Source: Pseudidiomarina sp. CB1
GTDB lineage: Bacteria > Pseudomonadota > Gammaproteobacteria > Enterobacterales > Alteromonadaceae
Direction: 5' to 3'
DNA length: 64,000 nt
Assembly: GCF_024752025.1 (NCBI RefSeq)
Contig: NZ_JANTPU010000001.1
Location: forward strand, 1,426,001-1,490,000
In this document: positions 30,133-39,432 of the stretch, piece after piece
Numbering within the stretch: position 1 is the first letter of the stretch
Layout: each line of letters begins with the position of its first letter
Position numbers and translations under genes: made by a program
Notes under the pieces: generated by a model
Seen by the model: only the letters and a program-made list of their open reading frames with translations
Told to the model about the DNA's origin: nothing
Database searches by the model: none

Positions 30133-33094
30133 CCGTTTTTGGCTACCGTTAAGCATAAGTGCTTTGGTCTTTGCAGCTGGAGTGTTAAACAGCGGTATTG
30201 CCAATGCGCAAACAACACCAAGCGCTGCGCAATGCGAGCAGTACAACGACCTGTTTGATTACGGTATTATTGGTGAAAGCGGCTTTGAGTACGGCAATAA
30301 TTCAGAAATTAACGATAATGTTATCGATGGCACAGGGAATACACCCACACCAATTGGCCAAGTTGAAACAGTTGACTTGCAATTCCCCCCACTTTCACCC
30401 AGCACGTTTCCCAGTTCGCAAACCGGTGGTGCCGACTTAGTCAATGCGACCACTATTGCGCCGGGTAGCTACGGTACTATTTCCACCGATAAAAGAGGTA
30501 ATGCAACACCTTTGGTTACCTTCAGCGGCGGGGGGACCTATTACATTGAAGAACTCACTTTTGAAGGCCGCGATTCTGAGGCGCAATTAGGTCCCGGTGA
30601 TTACTTTATCGAACGCCTCGACCTCGACAATAACTCCTACATTAATATTGTTCCGCAGGGGCAAGTTCGGCTGTTCGTGCGCGATTACATTATTGGTGAT
30701 AATAATATTTTCGTGAATAGCTCGGGCCCGGTCGGCGACATGTTGGTCTTTTTGTACGACGGTGCATATGTCAATCTTGGCAACTACAACGAAGGTGGCG
30801 CAAGTAATACCGTCATTAACTTCAACGGCCTGATCTACAGTCCCTTCGCATCGACCTCGGTTACGCTTGGCAACAACAATAATTACCAAGGCGCCATTCT
30901 TACCCCCGGCACTATCACGGTAGGCAACAATACTAACTTTGACTACAGCCCCGAGGTCCAAGAAGATTTGCTCGAAGCCATAGGCTGTGGCCCGCAACCA
31001 AGCATTCATCACTTGCGCATTCGTCACCCACAGTCGGTGGTCAGTTGCTACAGTGCGGTGGTAGAGGTTTTGGCCTGCGCCGATGCCAGTTGCTCGCAGC
31101 TTTATAACGGTAATGTCGCGGTCGACCTTAGCGCTGGTGCCAATGGGCCAGTGTGGCAAGGGGGTGACGTTGTCAGTAGCAACGGTGCTTCAGCCACCCT
31201 TAACTTCGCCAATGGTAGTGGTGTCGCTGGCTTGCAGTGGCCCGCTGGCGGTACTGCTACGCTTGCCGCAACGGGCAGTTCACCCGCACCTGTTGCCGCG
31301 AGTCAATGTGTTGATAGCAGTGGTACCGTGGCAACCGATTGTACGGTCGACTTTAACACCGCCGGTTTCATTGTCGCAGCAGCCGATGGACAAAGTACCA
31401 TTCCGAGTAGCTTCGCGGGTGTCGACTTCACGACCACCTTGCGTGCGGTGCAAACCAATACCACTACTGGCGCCTGCGAAGCGCGTCTTTCAGGCCCGCA
31501 GGCGGTCGAGCTAGCAGTTCAATGCAGCAATCCAACACAGTGCCAAGCTGGGCAAGAATATCAAGTAAACGGCGAAACTGTAGCGCTCAACAACGCTGGT
31601 TCGACGCTCAATTACAGCGTGTTCAATCTTACTTTCGATAGTAGCGGCACCACGACGCTCACCAATAACTACACCGATGTCGGGTTATTGCGCATGCACG
31701 CACGCGTTGATCTCAACGCTTCAGCCAACGGCAATCCGACGGTCAATGATCCCAGCCTCGTCCTCGTCGGGACCAGTCTTAATGATTATGTGGTTAAACC
31801 CCACACACTCACCGTGCAAGCACTGGACAGTTCAGGTCAACCGGTCGCTGCAACCACGGATAGTGGCGCAGGTTATGCCGCCGCCGGTGAGTCCTTTAGC
31901 GCCATTGTGCGTAGCTTTAATGCCAACGGTCAGGTCACGCCTAACTTCGGTAACGAAGTCACGCCACTCGCCGTCTCTGCAAGTTTTGACTCCGTCGCTT
32001 ACCCGCTGCCATCGCATCCAAATGCGGATGCCAGTAAGTTGCAACTACCCAACCCGTTCACACCCAGTGGCTCCTTAGCAGGGGCTTACGCGTCGGACGC
32101 TGTGGTTTGGAACGAAGCTGGGACCGTCAACCTTAGGGCAGCCCTCCCAAATAATAGTTACTTGGGCGGTGGTGATGCCTTTAGCCGACCGCCAAGCCCG
32201 ATTGGACGCTTTTACCCCGCGCATTTCACCCTGCTTACGGGGAGTGTTACCGATAGCTGTAGCGCTGGAGACTTTTCCTACATGGGCGATGCGGCCGCCT
32301 TACTTGATGCAACACTTGAGGCCCGTAGTGTCGATAACTTGCGTCTCTACAATTACGGTGAGTATTACGTTGGCACCGCAGTGCTGACGTCAGTGGTGCG
32401 CAACACCCCTGCTGACACCAGCGCCGACGACTTCACCTCGCGTTGGCAAGCAACCTTGCCTACCACATGGATCGACGGCCAACTACTGCTAGCAGTCAAC
32501 GATGCCACCTTGCAAAAGCGCGCAGATTTAACACCTGACGGTCCATTTACCGCAATCGAAGTTGGTCTACAAGTGGCCAGCGAGATCGACAACCGCGATT
32601 TTCTGCCAGCTCAAGTTACTTTGACCACACTTAGTGGCGACGCAGTTCCGTTAAGCGGTGAGCTAAATCTGGTCTACGGTCGCCTTGCTCTAGATAATAG
32701 CTATGGTCCGGAAAGTTCGAATTTACCGGTAGCGTTGCGAGCGGAATATTGGAATGGTGAGCTCTTTACCACCCATCCGGCCGACCAGTGCAGTGGTTAT
32801 GATCCCGTAAATTTGGCGGTGGTGGATTACATCGACCCGATCACCACGACCCCTGGTGGTGCGCCCGGCACTCTTATCGATGGTACGGTTGGCACAGCGC
32901 CACTGTTCTGGACGGCACCAACCGGTACACCAGCACAAGGCGAATTCCGTTTCGAGCTCGACGTTCCTAGCTTTCTGGAGTACCCATGGCAGGATCCCGA
33001 TGGCACAACCTATAACGACCCTCGTGCCTTTGGTGGCTTTGGCGAGTATCGCGGTAATGTACGCAAGCTAAGTGAACAGGACTTAACGCAGTAA
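30119..33094 (+). CDS. mshQ: MSHA biogenesis protein MshQ
   Basis: A 991-residue secreted protein. I place the start at 30119, preceded by GGTGGAGA and giving a signal peptide with cleavage near SGIANAQ (about residue 31). The N-terminal 250 residues are rich in Asn, Gly and short beta strands (GNNTNFDYS-type turns), suggesting a beta-helix or adhesin-like domain; the rest is the long MshQ region with many Thr, Ser, Ala and paired cysteines. Its role in the pilus is not known; large size and last position suggest a tip or surface protein, which is inference. It ends at a strong terminator shared with mshA. Confidence 0.88.
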   Translation: MGFNNRFWLPLSISALVFAAGVLNSGIANAQTTPSAAQCEQYNDLFDYGIIGESGFEYGNNSEINDNVIDGTGNTPTPIGQVETVDLQFPPLSPSTFPSSQTGGADLVNATTIAPGSYGTISTDKRGNATPLVTFSGGGTYYIEELTFEGRDSEAQLGPGDYFIERLDLDNNSYINIVPQGQVRLFVRDYIIGDNNIFVNSSGPVGDMLVFLYDGAYVNLGNYNEGGASNTVINFNGLIYSPFASTSVTLGNNNNYQGAILTPGTITVGNNTNFDYSPEVQEDLLEAIGCGPQPSIHHLRIRHPQSVVSCYSAVVEVLACADASCSQLYNGNVAVDLSAGANGPVWQGGDVVSSNGASATLNFANGSGVAGLQWPAGGTATLAATGSSPAPVAASQCVDSSGTVATDCTVDFNTAGFIVAAADGQSTIPSSFAGVDFTTTLRAVQTNTTTGACEARLSGPQAVELAVQCSNPTQCQAGQEYQVNGETVALNNAGSTLNYSVFNLTFDSSGTTTLTNNYTDVGLLRMHARVDLNASANGNPTVNDPSLVLVGTSLNDYVVKPHTLTVQALDSSGQPVAATTDSGAGYAAAGESFSAIVRSFNANGQVTPNFGNEVTPLAVSASFDSVAYPLPSHPNADASKLQLPNPFTPSGSLAGAYASDAVVWNEAGTVNLRAALPNNSYLGGGDAFSRPPSPIGRFYPAHFTLLTGSVTDSCSAGDFSYMGDAAALLDATLEARSVDNLRLYNYGEYYVGTAVLTSVVRNTPADTSADDFTSRWQATLPTTWIDGQLLLAVNDATLQKRADLTPDGPFTAIEVGLQVASEIDNRDFLPAQVTLTTLSGDAVPLSGELNLVYGRLALDNSYGPESSNLPVALRAEYWNGELFTTHPADQCSGYDPVNLAVVDYIDPITTTPGGAPGTLIDGTVGTAPLFWTAPTGTPAQGEFRFELDVPSFLEYPWQDPDGTTYNDPRAFGGFGEYRGNVRKLSEQDLTQ

Positions 33095-33098
33095 GTAC

Positions 33099-33130
33099 AA
33101 AAAAGGCGCTCCGAAGAGCGCCTTTTTTTT
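33099..33130. terminator. Bidirectional terminator between mshQ and mshA
   Basis: A 7-bp perfect GC-rich stem (GGCGCTC at 33105-33111, GAGCGCC at 33116-33122) with a CGAA loop (UUCG on the other strand) is flanked by A6 on one side and T8 on the other, so it can stop transcription from both directions. Confidence 0.93.
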
Positions 33131-33144
33131 ACATCATGAATCCG

Positions 33145-33633
33145 TTAACAACCAGCAGTATCAACCGAAACTGTTGCTGCAGTGTCTGCATCCGCCGCTT
33201 GGGTGTAAAGCACATGGCAGCTGTCCGTTGCACCAGAAAAATCTGGCTCGACGCCAACTGGGTGAAAACCAATCGCGCCTACTGCCACGTCAGAGTCGTC
33301 ACCATTTGTTACTTGTGTCCAATCGCTTGCACTAAGACCTGCTGCTACCGCAATGCCTGCGGCATCAGCAGTTGGATAACCAAATGCAGTCGTCACAGTA
33401 CCGCCTTCCGTGGTTACTGAGCTAGGGTTAGTATCTTCAGTGCCATTCACTAAGCTACGCGCGTAAACCAGCTGCATCGCACCTTGGATTGACGCTTGCG
33501 CACCTTTCACTGTTGACTCGCGCGCATCAGACGAGAAATTAATAAATTGTGGCGCTGCAGTTACCGCAAGGATCCCCAGCACAACAATCACGATGATCAA
33601 TTCAATTAATGTAAAACCTTGTTGCCGTTTCAT
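33145..33633 (-). CDS. mshA: MSHA major pilin MshA
   Basis: A 162-residue type IVa prepilin. The leader is very short (MKRQQG) and cleavage before FTLIELIIVIVVLGILA gives the mature pilin; Glu5 of the mature form is present. The body includes APQFINFSSDARE, a hallmark of MSHA pilins, and two C-terminal cysteines that enclose a likely D-loop. The ATG at 33633 has GGGAG 8 bases upstream; an in-frame GTG at 33639 is too close to it. The 157-base gap above it (toward mshB) suggests its own promoter for high expression. It ends at the bidirectional terminator. Confidence 0.95.
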   Translation of the reverse strand: MKRQQGFTLIELIIVIVVLGILAVTAAPQFINFSSDARESTVKGAQASIQGAMQLVYARSLVNGTEDTNPSSVTTEGGTVTTAFGYPTADAAGIAVAAGLSASDWTQVTNGDDSDVAVGAIGFHPVGVEPDFSGATDSCHVLYTQAADADTAATVSVDTAGC

Positions 33634-33790
33634 TTGCACATCTCCCTAGTTAAAATAATATCACCTTGAAACCAAGTGCTTCAGGTGCAAGTTACCCGTG
33701 TCTCTGCGTTACCTAGTGACTAATATACCCACTATTTATCACTCGGCGCTACCGCATAACGCGAGAAACTCAACAGCAATCCCTAAAATT

Positions 33791-34387
33791 TTAGTTATTG
33801 CTAAAAATGCTTACCCCACCAGTGCGTGGGTTGTAGACAAATACGTTCCCAACACTCAAGTAGTCGTTACCTGATGGCGCGCTGGTCAAATTCTTGATGG
33901 TGTTTGCTAAAAAGTACACGCAAATGTCGTTGGTGCCGTTATTCTCACGCGCCACATAATAACGATTTTCGCCCAACAACGCATAGTTTGCTGTGGCTGT
34001 TGGTGCGCCTTGCAAAATCGCCTGCATCAATGTCCGGCAGTCTTCGCTGGTCATGCTTTGGTCGTGGGCTTCAGCGTTGCTATTACCACTTACCGGATAA
34101 CCTGTATTACCGTCGACATTTACGGGAACACCATCCATCACGATCACTGCGCCAGCTCCTTCGGCATTCCCTTTCGGGCGGCCACGTAACTCCCATTCGG
34201 CGCGCACTAAGCTTACGGCACTGGCAAAACCACCCGCAACGCCTTCAAGTGCTGCATCTTCGGCATCAGCACTGACGCTCGTGAAGCGTGGCAGTGCCGA
34301 AGCTGCAAGGAGTCCCAAAATTACAATCACGATGATCAATTCAATCAGCGTGAAGCCGCGTTGACGCGTTGCTTGCTCGGCGTTCAT
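33791..34387 (-). CDS. mshB: MSHA pilin protein MshB
   Basis: A 198-residue prepilin, with leader ending RQRG-FTLIELIIVIVILG and the start at 34387 set by a GAGGA ribosome site. The C-terminal part (NDICVYFLANTIKN followed by a beta-rich tail) is typical of MshB. It lies between mshG and mshA, as in Vibrio cholerae, but mshF, usually between mshG and mshB, is absent: only 53 bases separate the two genes. A 12-base perfect AT palindrome (33783-33794) straddles its stop. Confidence 0.88.
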   Translation of the reverse strand: MNAEQATRQRGFTLIELIIVIVILGLLAASALPRFTSVSADAEDAALEGVAGGFASAVSLVRAEWELRGRPKGNAEGAGAVIVMDGVPVNVDGNTGYPVSGNSNAEAHDQSMTSEDCRTLMQAILQGAPTATANYALLGENRYYVARENNGTNDICVYFLANTIKNLTSAPSGNDYLSVGNVFVYNPRTGGVSIFSNN

Positions 34388-34440
34388 AGTTACGTCCTCT
34401 TCACAATGTTCTGTCGTTGGTTGTTGCTTATAAAACATGG

Positions 34441-35661
34441 TTACCGCCCTTTGTACGCATCCATCATGTCCCACATCGGGGTAAATATACCTAGCGCCAT
34501 GATGGCCACCATGATTGCCACGAGTACCAGCAATATCGGCTCAATACGTGCTGTTAAACTTTTCAAATCATAGTCGACTTCGCGCTCGTAGTAGTCGGCA
34601 ACCTCATTTAATAATTCGTCCACGCGGCCGGTTTCTTCACCCACGCTAATCATTTGCATGACCAACGGCGTGAACAACTGCGTCCCCTGCGCTGCGCGCG
34701 TCAGGCCTTCACCTTTTTCAATGGTGCGGCGCATATCTTCAATGCGGTCATGCATCCAATAATTGTCTACCGCATCAGCAACCAAATGCAATGATTGCGT
34801 CAATGGTACACCGGCCCTCAGCATTACTGCGAAACTTCGAGAAAACCTTGATAACAGGCTTCGCAATACGATATCACCAAAAATCGGGATGCGGGTTTTC
34901 CAGCGATCCCAACGTATCCGTCCGGTTTCACTTTCCTTAAACCGTTTAATGCCAAACAGTGATGCAACAATGGCGATGATCATTAATGGCCACCAGGTCA
35001 CAAAAAAGTCCGACACACCGATTAAAATACGGGTCGGTAACGGCAATTCCGCATTAAATTGCTCGAACATTCGCGCAAACGTCGGAATAACCCAAATGTT
35101 CAAAATAAACATTGCGATAACCAAGGCCGATACAATAAACATCGGGTAGCGCAATGCTGACTTCACCTGTTTGCGAGTATCTTGCTCCTTCGCCAAATAA
35201 TCCGAGAGCTGCTCAAACGCTTCTTCTAATTGTCCCGTGTTTTCACCTACGTGGACGACCGCTACAAGTAAACGTGGAAAAACGTGGGGATGCGCTCCCA
35301 AAGCTACCGATAATTCACGGCCACGTTCGAGTTGATCGACAACGTCAGCTAACACCGTCCGCATGCGTCGTTTCGGGCTATTTTCAGCCAAGCCCTCGAT
35401 CGCACGAAGTAGCGGAATACCTGCCTTGGTCAACGAGTACATTTGTCGGGTAAAGACAATCAGGTCATCGAGCGTGATTTTTTCGTCAAATAAACGCCAA
35501 CCCGCACTTTTTTCTTGCTCTTCACTACGTAGTTGAATCGCCAAAGGTGTCACCCCACGGCGAATCAGCGTATCCGCTGCGGCACGCTCTGAAGTCGCCT
35601 CGAGTGCGCCAGTTACGAGTTCGCCGGCAGCATCCCGACCGCGATAATCAAACTCAGCCAT
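34441..35661 (-). CDS. mshG: MSHA inner-membrane platform protein MshG
   Basis: A 406-residue GspF/PilC-family platform protein with two repeated T2SSF domains (about 70-195 and 270-395) and three membrane helices (near 170, 220 and 375). It couples the MshE motor to pilin insertion. The conserved GENTGQLEEAF and GEETGRVDELLNEV segments are present in each repeat. I choose the ATG at 35661, preceded by GCGGAG and overlapping mshE by 8 bases. Confidence 0.95.
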   Translation of the reverse strand: MAEFDYRGRDAAGELVTGALEATSERAAADTLIRRGVTPLAIQLRSEEQEKSAGWRLFDEKITLDDLIVFTRQMYSLTKAGIPLLRAIEGLAENSPKRRMRTVLADVVDQLERGRELSVALGAHPHVFPRLLVAVVHVGENTGQLEEAFEQLSDYLAKEQDTRKQVKSALRYPMFIVSALVIAMFILNIWVIPTFARMFEQFNAELPLPTRILIGVSDFFVTWWPLMIIAIVASLFGIKRFKESETGRIRWDRWKTRIPIFGDIVLRSLLSRFSRSFAVMLRAGVPLTQSLHLVADAVDNYWMHDRIEDMRRTIEKGEGLTRAAQGTQLFTPLVMQMISVGEETGRVDELLNEVADYYEREVDYDLKSLTARIEPILLVLVAIMVAIMALGIFTPMWDMMDAYKGR

Positions 35662-37414
35662 CGCTATGCTCCGCAAGCTCGGTCAAGGTGCCCTTGAGCT
35701 CTTCTTCCTCAACGGTCTCGGCCAAGAATAAAACTTCATCAACACTGGTAATGCCTTGCCGCGCATAGTCAAGCGCAGAGAGTGCCAACGGTCTAAAATT
35801 CGGTGCTGCACGAGCGGCACCGGCAAACTCACGCATGTTGGCGTCACGCAAGGCATTGACCATGTCTTCATTGAGTTCTAACAGTTCGAACACACCGATA
35901 CGACCTTTGTAGCCAGTATGGTTACAGTTACGACAGCCCTTACCTTTAACGAAGCCGCTACCGTCTTTCGGTAAGTCCGGCGCCATGCGGCGCAGCAATG
36001 CAAGATCAGAGGGTTCAATCATCGCAGCCGTTTTGCAACTATCACACACTTTTCGAATCAAGCGTTGTGCCAGCACGCCACGCACTGCCGCGCCCACCAA
36101 ATAAGGCGCGGCGCCCATATCAATTAAGCGCAAAGCACTGGTAATCGAATCATTGGTGTGTAACGTGGTCAGCACCAAGTGGCCGGTGATGGCACCACGC
36201 AGGCCGATTTCAACGGTTTCGCCATCGCGCATCTCACCCACCATGATGATATCCGGATCTTGCCGTAAGGTGGTGCGCAATACACGCGAAAAGCTCAGTC
36301 CGATTCGACTATTCACTTGTACTTGAGAAATCCGTGGTAAGCGGTATTCCACTGGATCTTCAACGGTAATAATCTTCTTCTCAGCTTTATTCAACTCATT
36401 CAACACGCCATACAGGGTTGTCGTTTTACCCGAACCTGTCGGACCGGTTACGATCAGCATCCCGTAAGGCTTGTGAATCAAATCTTTGACGCGCTTAAGC
36501 AAGTGCTCAGGGAGCCCCGTTTGCTCGAGCTCTAGAATACCAGCCGACTGGTCAAGTAAACGCATGACGCATGACTCACCATATTGCACTGGCATCGTCG
36601 ACATGCGCACATCAACAGCATGATCGCGAACTTTAATATGAAAACGGCCATCTTGCGGCATCCGTTTTTCAGAAATATCGAGACCCGCCATCAGCTTCAA
36701 ACGTAGAACAAGTGCGCTGGCAATGGTCGTTTCATTCAATACGTTTTCTTGTAAAACGCCATCCACCCGCATACGAATGCGCAACGCGCGGTCATCTGGT
36801 TCAATATGAATATCCGAGGCACGTACTTGCACGGCGTCCGCAAAAATTGACTGCAATAGTTTGGCGACCGTGGCATCGTCGGTATCGTCTTCGAGCGAAA
36901 GCGCGGCAATATCGACCGCCTCATCACGCTCATACTCGGTCTGCAACTGACTGGCAAACTGGGCAATATCTTTGGTGCGTCGATAAAGGTTATCAAACGA
37001 CTCAAGTAATTGATGATCGGGGGCTACGGCAAGCTTGATCTCGCGCGGCTGCAGGTACTGGCTAATCGCATCAACAGCCGTCAGGTCCGCTGGATCACTC
37101 ATGGCGACCAAGGCTTCTTTGTCATCGGCTTCGACAACAAGTGCTCGATGGCGGCGAGCCTGAATCTCAGGCAGCAAGTTAACCACCTGGTCCGCTATCT
37201 TTCGCTCACCTAACTCAATGAAAGGAATATTCAGCTGTCGAGCCAGGAACTCGAGCAGTTCCTGTTCCGAGATAAAGCCTAAGTCAACTAGGGTGACACC
37301 CAATTTACGGCCGTTCTGGCGCTGATCTTCGAGCGCCTGCTGCAACTGATTTTCACTAATGATCTGCTCTTGGACCAGAAGGTCACCGAGGCGCATTTTA
37401 AGTCGCGGCCGCAT
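35654..37414 (-). CDS. mshE: MSHA extension ATPase MshE with MshEN c-di-GMP domain
   Basis: A 586-residue GspE/PilB-type ATPase that extends the MSHA pilus. Residues 8-31 and 37-60 form two 24-residue MshEN motifs of the RLGxxL type separated by five residues, the known c-di-GMP-binding unit; motif I has Gln17 where the consensus has Gly. Walker A is GPTGSGKTTT (about 335-344), with Asp and His boxes and Walker B-type DPDIIMVGEMRD, and a zinc-type tetracysteine (CDSC and CRNC) near the C terminus. The family binds c-di-GMP and thereby links pilus extension to this signal. Confidence 0.96.
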   Translation of the reverse strand: MRPRLKMRLGDLLVQEQIISENQLQQALEDQRQNGRKLGVTLVDLGFISEQELLEFLARQLNIPFIELGERKIADQVVNLLPEIQARRHRALVVEADDKEALVAMSDPADLTAVDAISQYLQPREIKLAVAPDHQLLESFDNLYRRTKDIAQFASQLQTEYERDEAVDIAALSLEDDTDDATVAKLLQSIFADAVQVRASDIHIEPDDRALRIRMRVDGVLQENVLNETTIASALVLRLKLMAGLDISEKRMPQDGRFHIKVRDHAVDVRMSTMPVQYGESCVMRLLDQSAGILELEQTGLPEHLLKRVKDLIHKPYGMLIVTGPTGSGKTTTLYGVLNELNKAEKKIITVEDPVEYRLPRISQVQVNSRIGLSFSRVLRTTLRQDPDIIMVGEMRDGETVEIGLRGAITGHLVLTTLHTNDSITSALRLIDMGAAPYLVGAAVRGVLAQRLIRKVCDSCKTAAMIEPSDLALLRRMAPDLPKDGSGFVKGKGCRNCNHTGYKGRIGVFELLELNEDMVNALRDANMREFAGAARAAPNFRPLALSALDYARQGITSVDEVLFLAETVEEEELKGTLTELAEHSDG

Positions 37415-37416
37415 CG

Positions 37417-38502
37417 TTATCGGTCTCCCAAAGTATTTAAGCGTTGCTGCGCATAGTTGCGCGCGTCAGCGTTTAACGTATCGGTTGCCAGCGCCTGTTG
37501 GTAGGAACGCATCGCTGCATCTGGCTGCTGGGCATCTTCAAAAGCCACTGCGGCAGCTAACCACCAGCGTCCTTCGCCTGTGCGTTCAGCGAGTACGACA
37601 TAATCTGCAGCCGCACTGGCGTAACGGCCTACTTCGTTCGCTGCGGCAGCGCGTAATTGATACAAGTCCGCCGCCTCGGCGGCGTTAGGGTTGATTTGCC
37701 TAAGCGCATCAACGACGCGTTGATAAGCCCCACCCTCAAGTAAAATTTTGGCATACAACAGTTGCCAGCGACTTTGCTGCGGTTGCAATTCTAAACCTTG
37801 CTCGAGCACAGCAAGTGCCGAAGAAATTTGCCCACGGCCATACCAATAGGCCGCAAGCTCACTGCGCGCCGCAACGTGCTCGGGTGCTAACGCTATGACT
37901 TGTTCAAAGAGGCTACCAGCGCGTTGCCGTTCACCTTTTTGCATGGCTTCACGCGCTTGCTTAAGCTTCACTTCCGCAAGCTCCTCGGCACTCAATTCAA
38001 CGCGCTCGACCTGCATGGTTCCCTGCGGTTTTTCGTCTGCGACTGGCGGCTGCTCTGGTGTCGCAACGACCTGTTCTTGCGCAGTCTGTGCGACTTGGCT
38101 TTCGTTGTCGCTCGCTGATGTTTGCGCAATCGGTTCCGGCTGTAACCGCTGTTGTGGCTGTGTTGCTGCGGCAACAGGTACGGCAGCCGCGGTTGGTTCG
38201 GTAACTATAGCAGCAGGTTCTTGCTGCGGCTGTGTTGCTTTCGACGTTGCTGGCGTCGACGTTGTCGCCGGCTCATTACTCGGAGCAGTCGTAGTAGTTA
38301 CTTCCACGGGCTCTGGTTGCGACGTTGTCGTTTGCCAGATGACCATTACCGCGGTGACCGCAATGGCAATGATAACGATGGCACCCAGCACCCAGCCCCA
38401 AGGAAACGGCTTTGGCGCGGCGGCAGCCGGAGTGGAAACCGTTTGGCGGTCCTGCTGCTGACGTTTATCAAGGTCTCGTAACATGCGGTTAATGACACTC
38501 AT
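37417..38502 (-). CDS. mshN: MSHA biogenesis protein MshN (TPR protein)
   Basis: A 361-residue protein: short cytoplasmic start (MSVINRMLRDLDKRQQQ), one membrane helix (about 38-56), a 110-residue low-complexity linker rich in Thr, Pro, Gln and Ala, and TPR repeats in the C-terminal 200 residues. The start at 38502 overlaps the mshM stop by ATGA; a longer frame upstream runs into mshM. The TPR part probably assembles the secretin or other pilus parts in the periplasm. Confidence 0.9.
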   Translation of the reverse strand: MSVINRMLRDLDKRQQQDRQTVSTPAAAAPKPFPWGWVLGAIVIIAIAVTAVMVIWQTTTSQPEPVEVTTTTAPSNEPATTSTPATSKATQPQQEPAAIVTEPTAAAVPVAAATQPQQRLQPEPIAQTSASDNESQVAQTAQEQVVATPEQPPVADEKPQGTMQVERVELSAEELAEVKLKQAREAMQKGERQRAGSLFEQVIALAPEHVAARSELAAYWYGRGQISSALAVLEQGLELQPQQSRWQLLYAKILLEGGAYQRVVDALRQINPNAAEAADLYQLRAAAANEVGRYASAAADYVVLAERTGEGRWWLAAAVAFEDAQQPDAAMRSYQQALATDTLNADARNYAQQRLNTLGDR

Positions 38503-39416
38503 GACAAATACTCCGTGAACCAACCTTGTTGCCACGATAACCACAACAACACTGCTACGCCAGCGATACCGGCGAGACTCCACCACCAACGCTGGAATGT
38601 CGGTAAGCTAACATCTTCAGTGTCCGCTACGGCAAAACGCACATGCCGCGGATGAACTTGATACACGCCCTCGCCATAGCACAATAAAAGAACTTTATGA
38701 CACAGAATATTGACCAAGCGCGGAATACCGCGACTCGCCCGGTGCAGCATGCCCACTACGCGAGCGGGGAACAAGCGCGCACCTTGGTAGCCAGCCACGT
38801 GTAATCGATGCGAAATATAACGTGCAACTTCAGGCAACGTCATCGCCTGTAACTGATAACTAAAAGTAATACGCTGACGCAACTGACGATGCTCACGGGT
38901 GGCCAAGCGCTCATCAAGTTCAGGCTGGCCAAAAAGCACAATATGCAAGAGCTTACGTGACTCAGTTTCGAGATTCGAAATTAACCGCAAAGCTTCCAGC
39001 GTTTCGGTCGGTAATGCTTGCGCCTCGTCCACAATAATAACCGCCATTTTGCCATCACGGCTGATCTCGACTAAACGCTCTTGAATCGCTTGGGTCAGTA
39101 ACTGCTCACTTTGCTCTGATGGCGCATCGACCTGCAACTCACGAGCCACATGCGCACGCATTTCACTCGGCGTTAGATACGGGTTGGGAATATAAGCGGT
39201 AACGTATTTTTCCGGTAATTCATTGAGCAATTTACGGCACAACAAGGTTTTGCCGGTTCCCACTTCGCCGACGACTTTGATAAAACCTTCGCCGGCCTCT
39301 AGTGCGGTCACCAGCACCTCAAAAGCTGCCTTATGGCTCTCCAAATCACAGTAGAAACTGGTATTCGGCGTCAGCGTAAAAGGAAGCTCTATGAGACCAA
39401 AGTGCGCTTGATACAT
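38499..39416 (-). CDS. mshM: MSHA biogenesis AAA ATPase MshM (ExeA-like)
   Basis: A 305-residue ExeA/GspA-type AAA ATPase with Walker A (GEVGTGKT, about residues 46-53), Walker B (AVIIVDEAQAL) and a C-terminal membrane helix (about 281-298). Related GspA proteins help place the secretin in the cell wall, so MshM probably helps insert MshL. The start MYQAHFGLIELPFTLTP is typical for the family. It follows mshL by 16 bases. Confidence 0.93.
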   Translation of the reverse strand: MYQAHFGLIELPFTLTPNTSFYCDLESHKAAFEVLVTALEAGEGFIKVVGEVGTGKTLLCRKLLNELPEKYVTAYIPNPYLTPSEMRAHVARELQVDAPSEQSEQLLTQAIQERLVEISRDGKMAVIIVDEAQALPTETLEALRLISNLETESRKLLHIVLFGQPELDERLATREHRQLRQRITFSYQLQAMTLPEVARYISHRLHVAGYQGARLFPARVVGMLHRASRGIPRLVNILCHKVLLLCYGEGVYQVHPRHVRFAVADTEDVSLPTFQRWWWSLAGIAGVAVLLWLSWQQGWFTEYLS

Positions 39417-39432
39417 GCCCGTCCCGTAGACC

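Noticed and set aside
33640-33790. Sigma-54 promoter upstream of mshA
   Set aside because: rpoN is in the window and pilin genes are often sigma-54 dependent, but I found no GG-N10-GC element with the right TGGCAC/TTGC surroundings on the minus strand.
33783-33794. Perfect palindrome CTAAAATTTTAG at the end of mshB as a terminator
   Set aside because: All but two pairs are A-T, there is no T-run after it, and it overlaps the stop codon; too weak to call.
37895-38461. Cys/Val/Thr-rich open frame on the plus strand opposite mshN
   Set aside because: Arises from the low-complexity Thr/Pro/Gln/Ala linker of mshN read backwards; no start signals.
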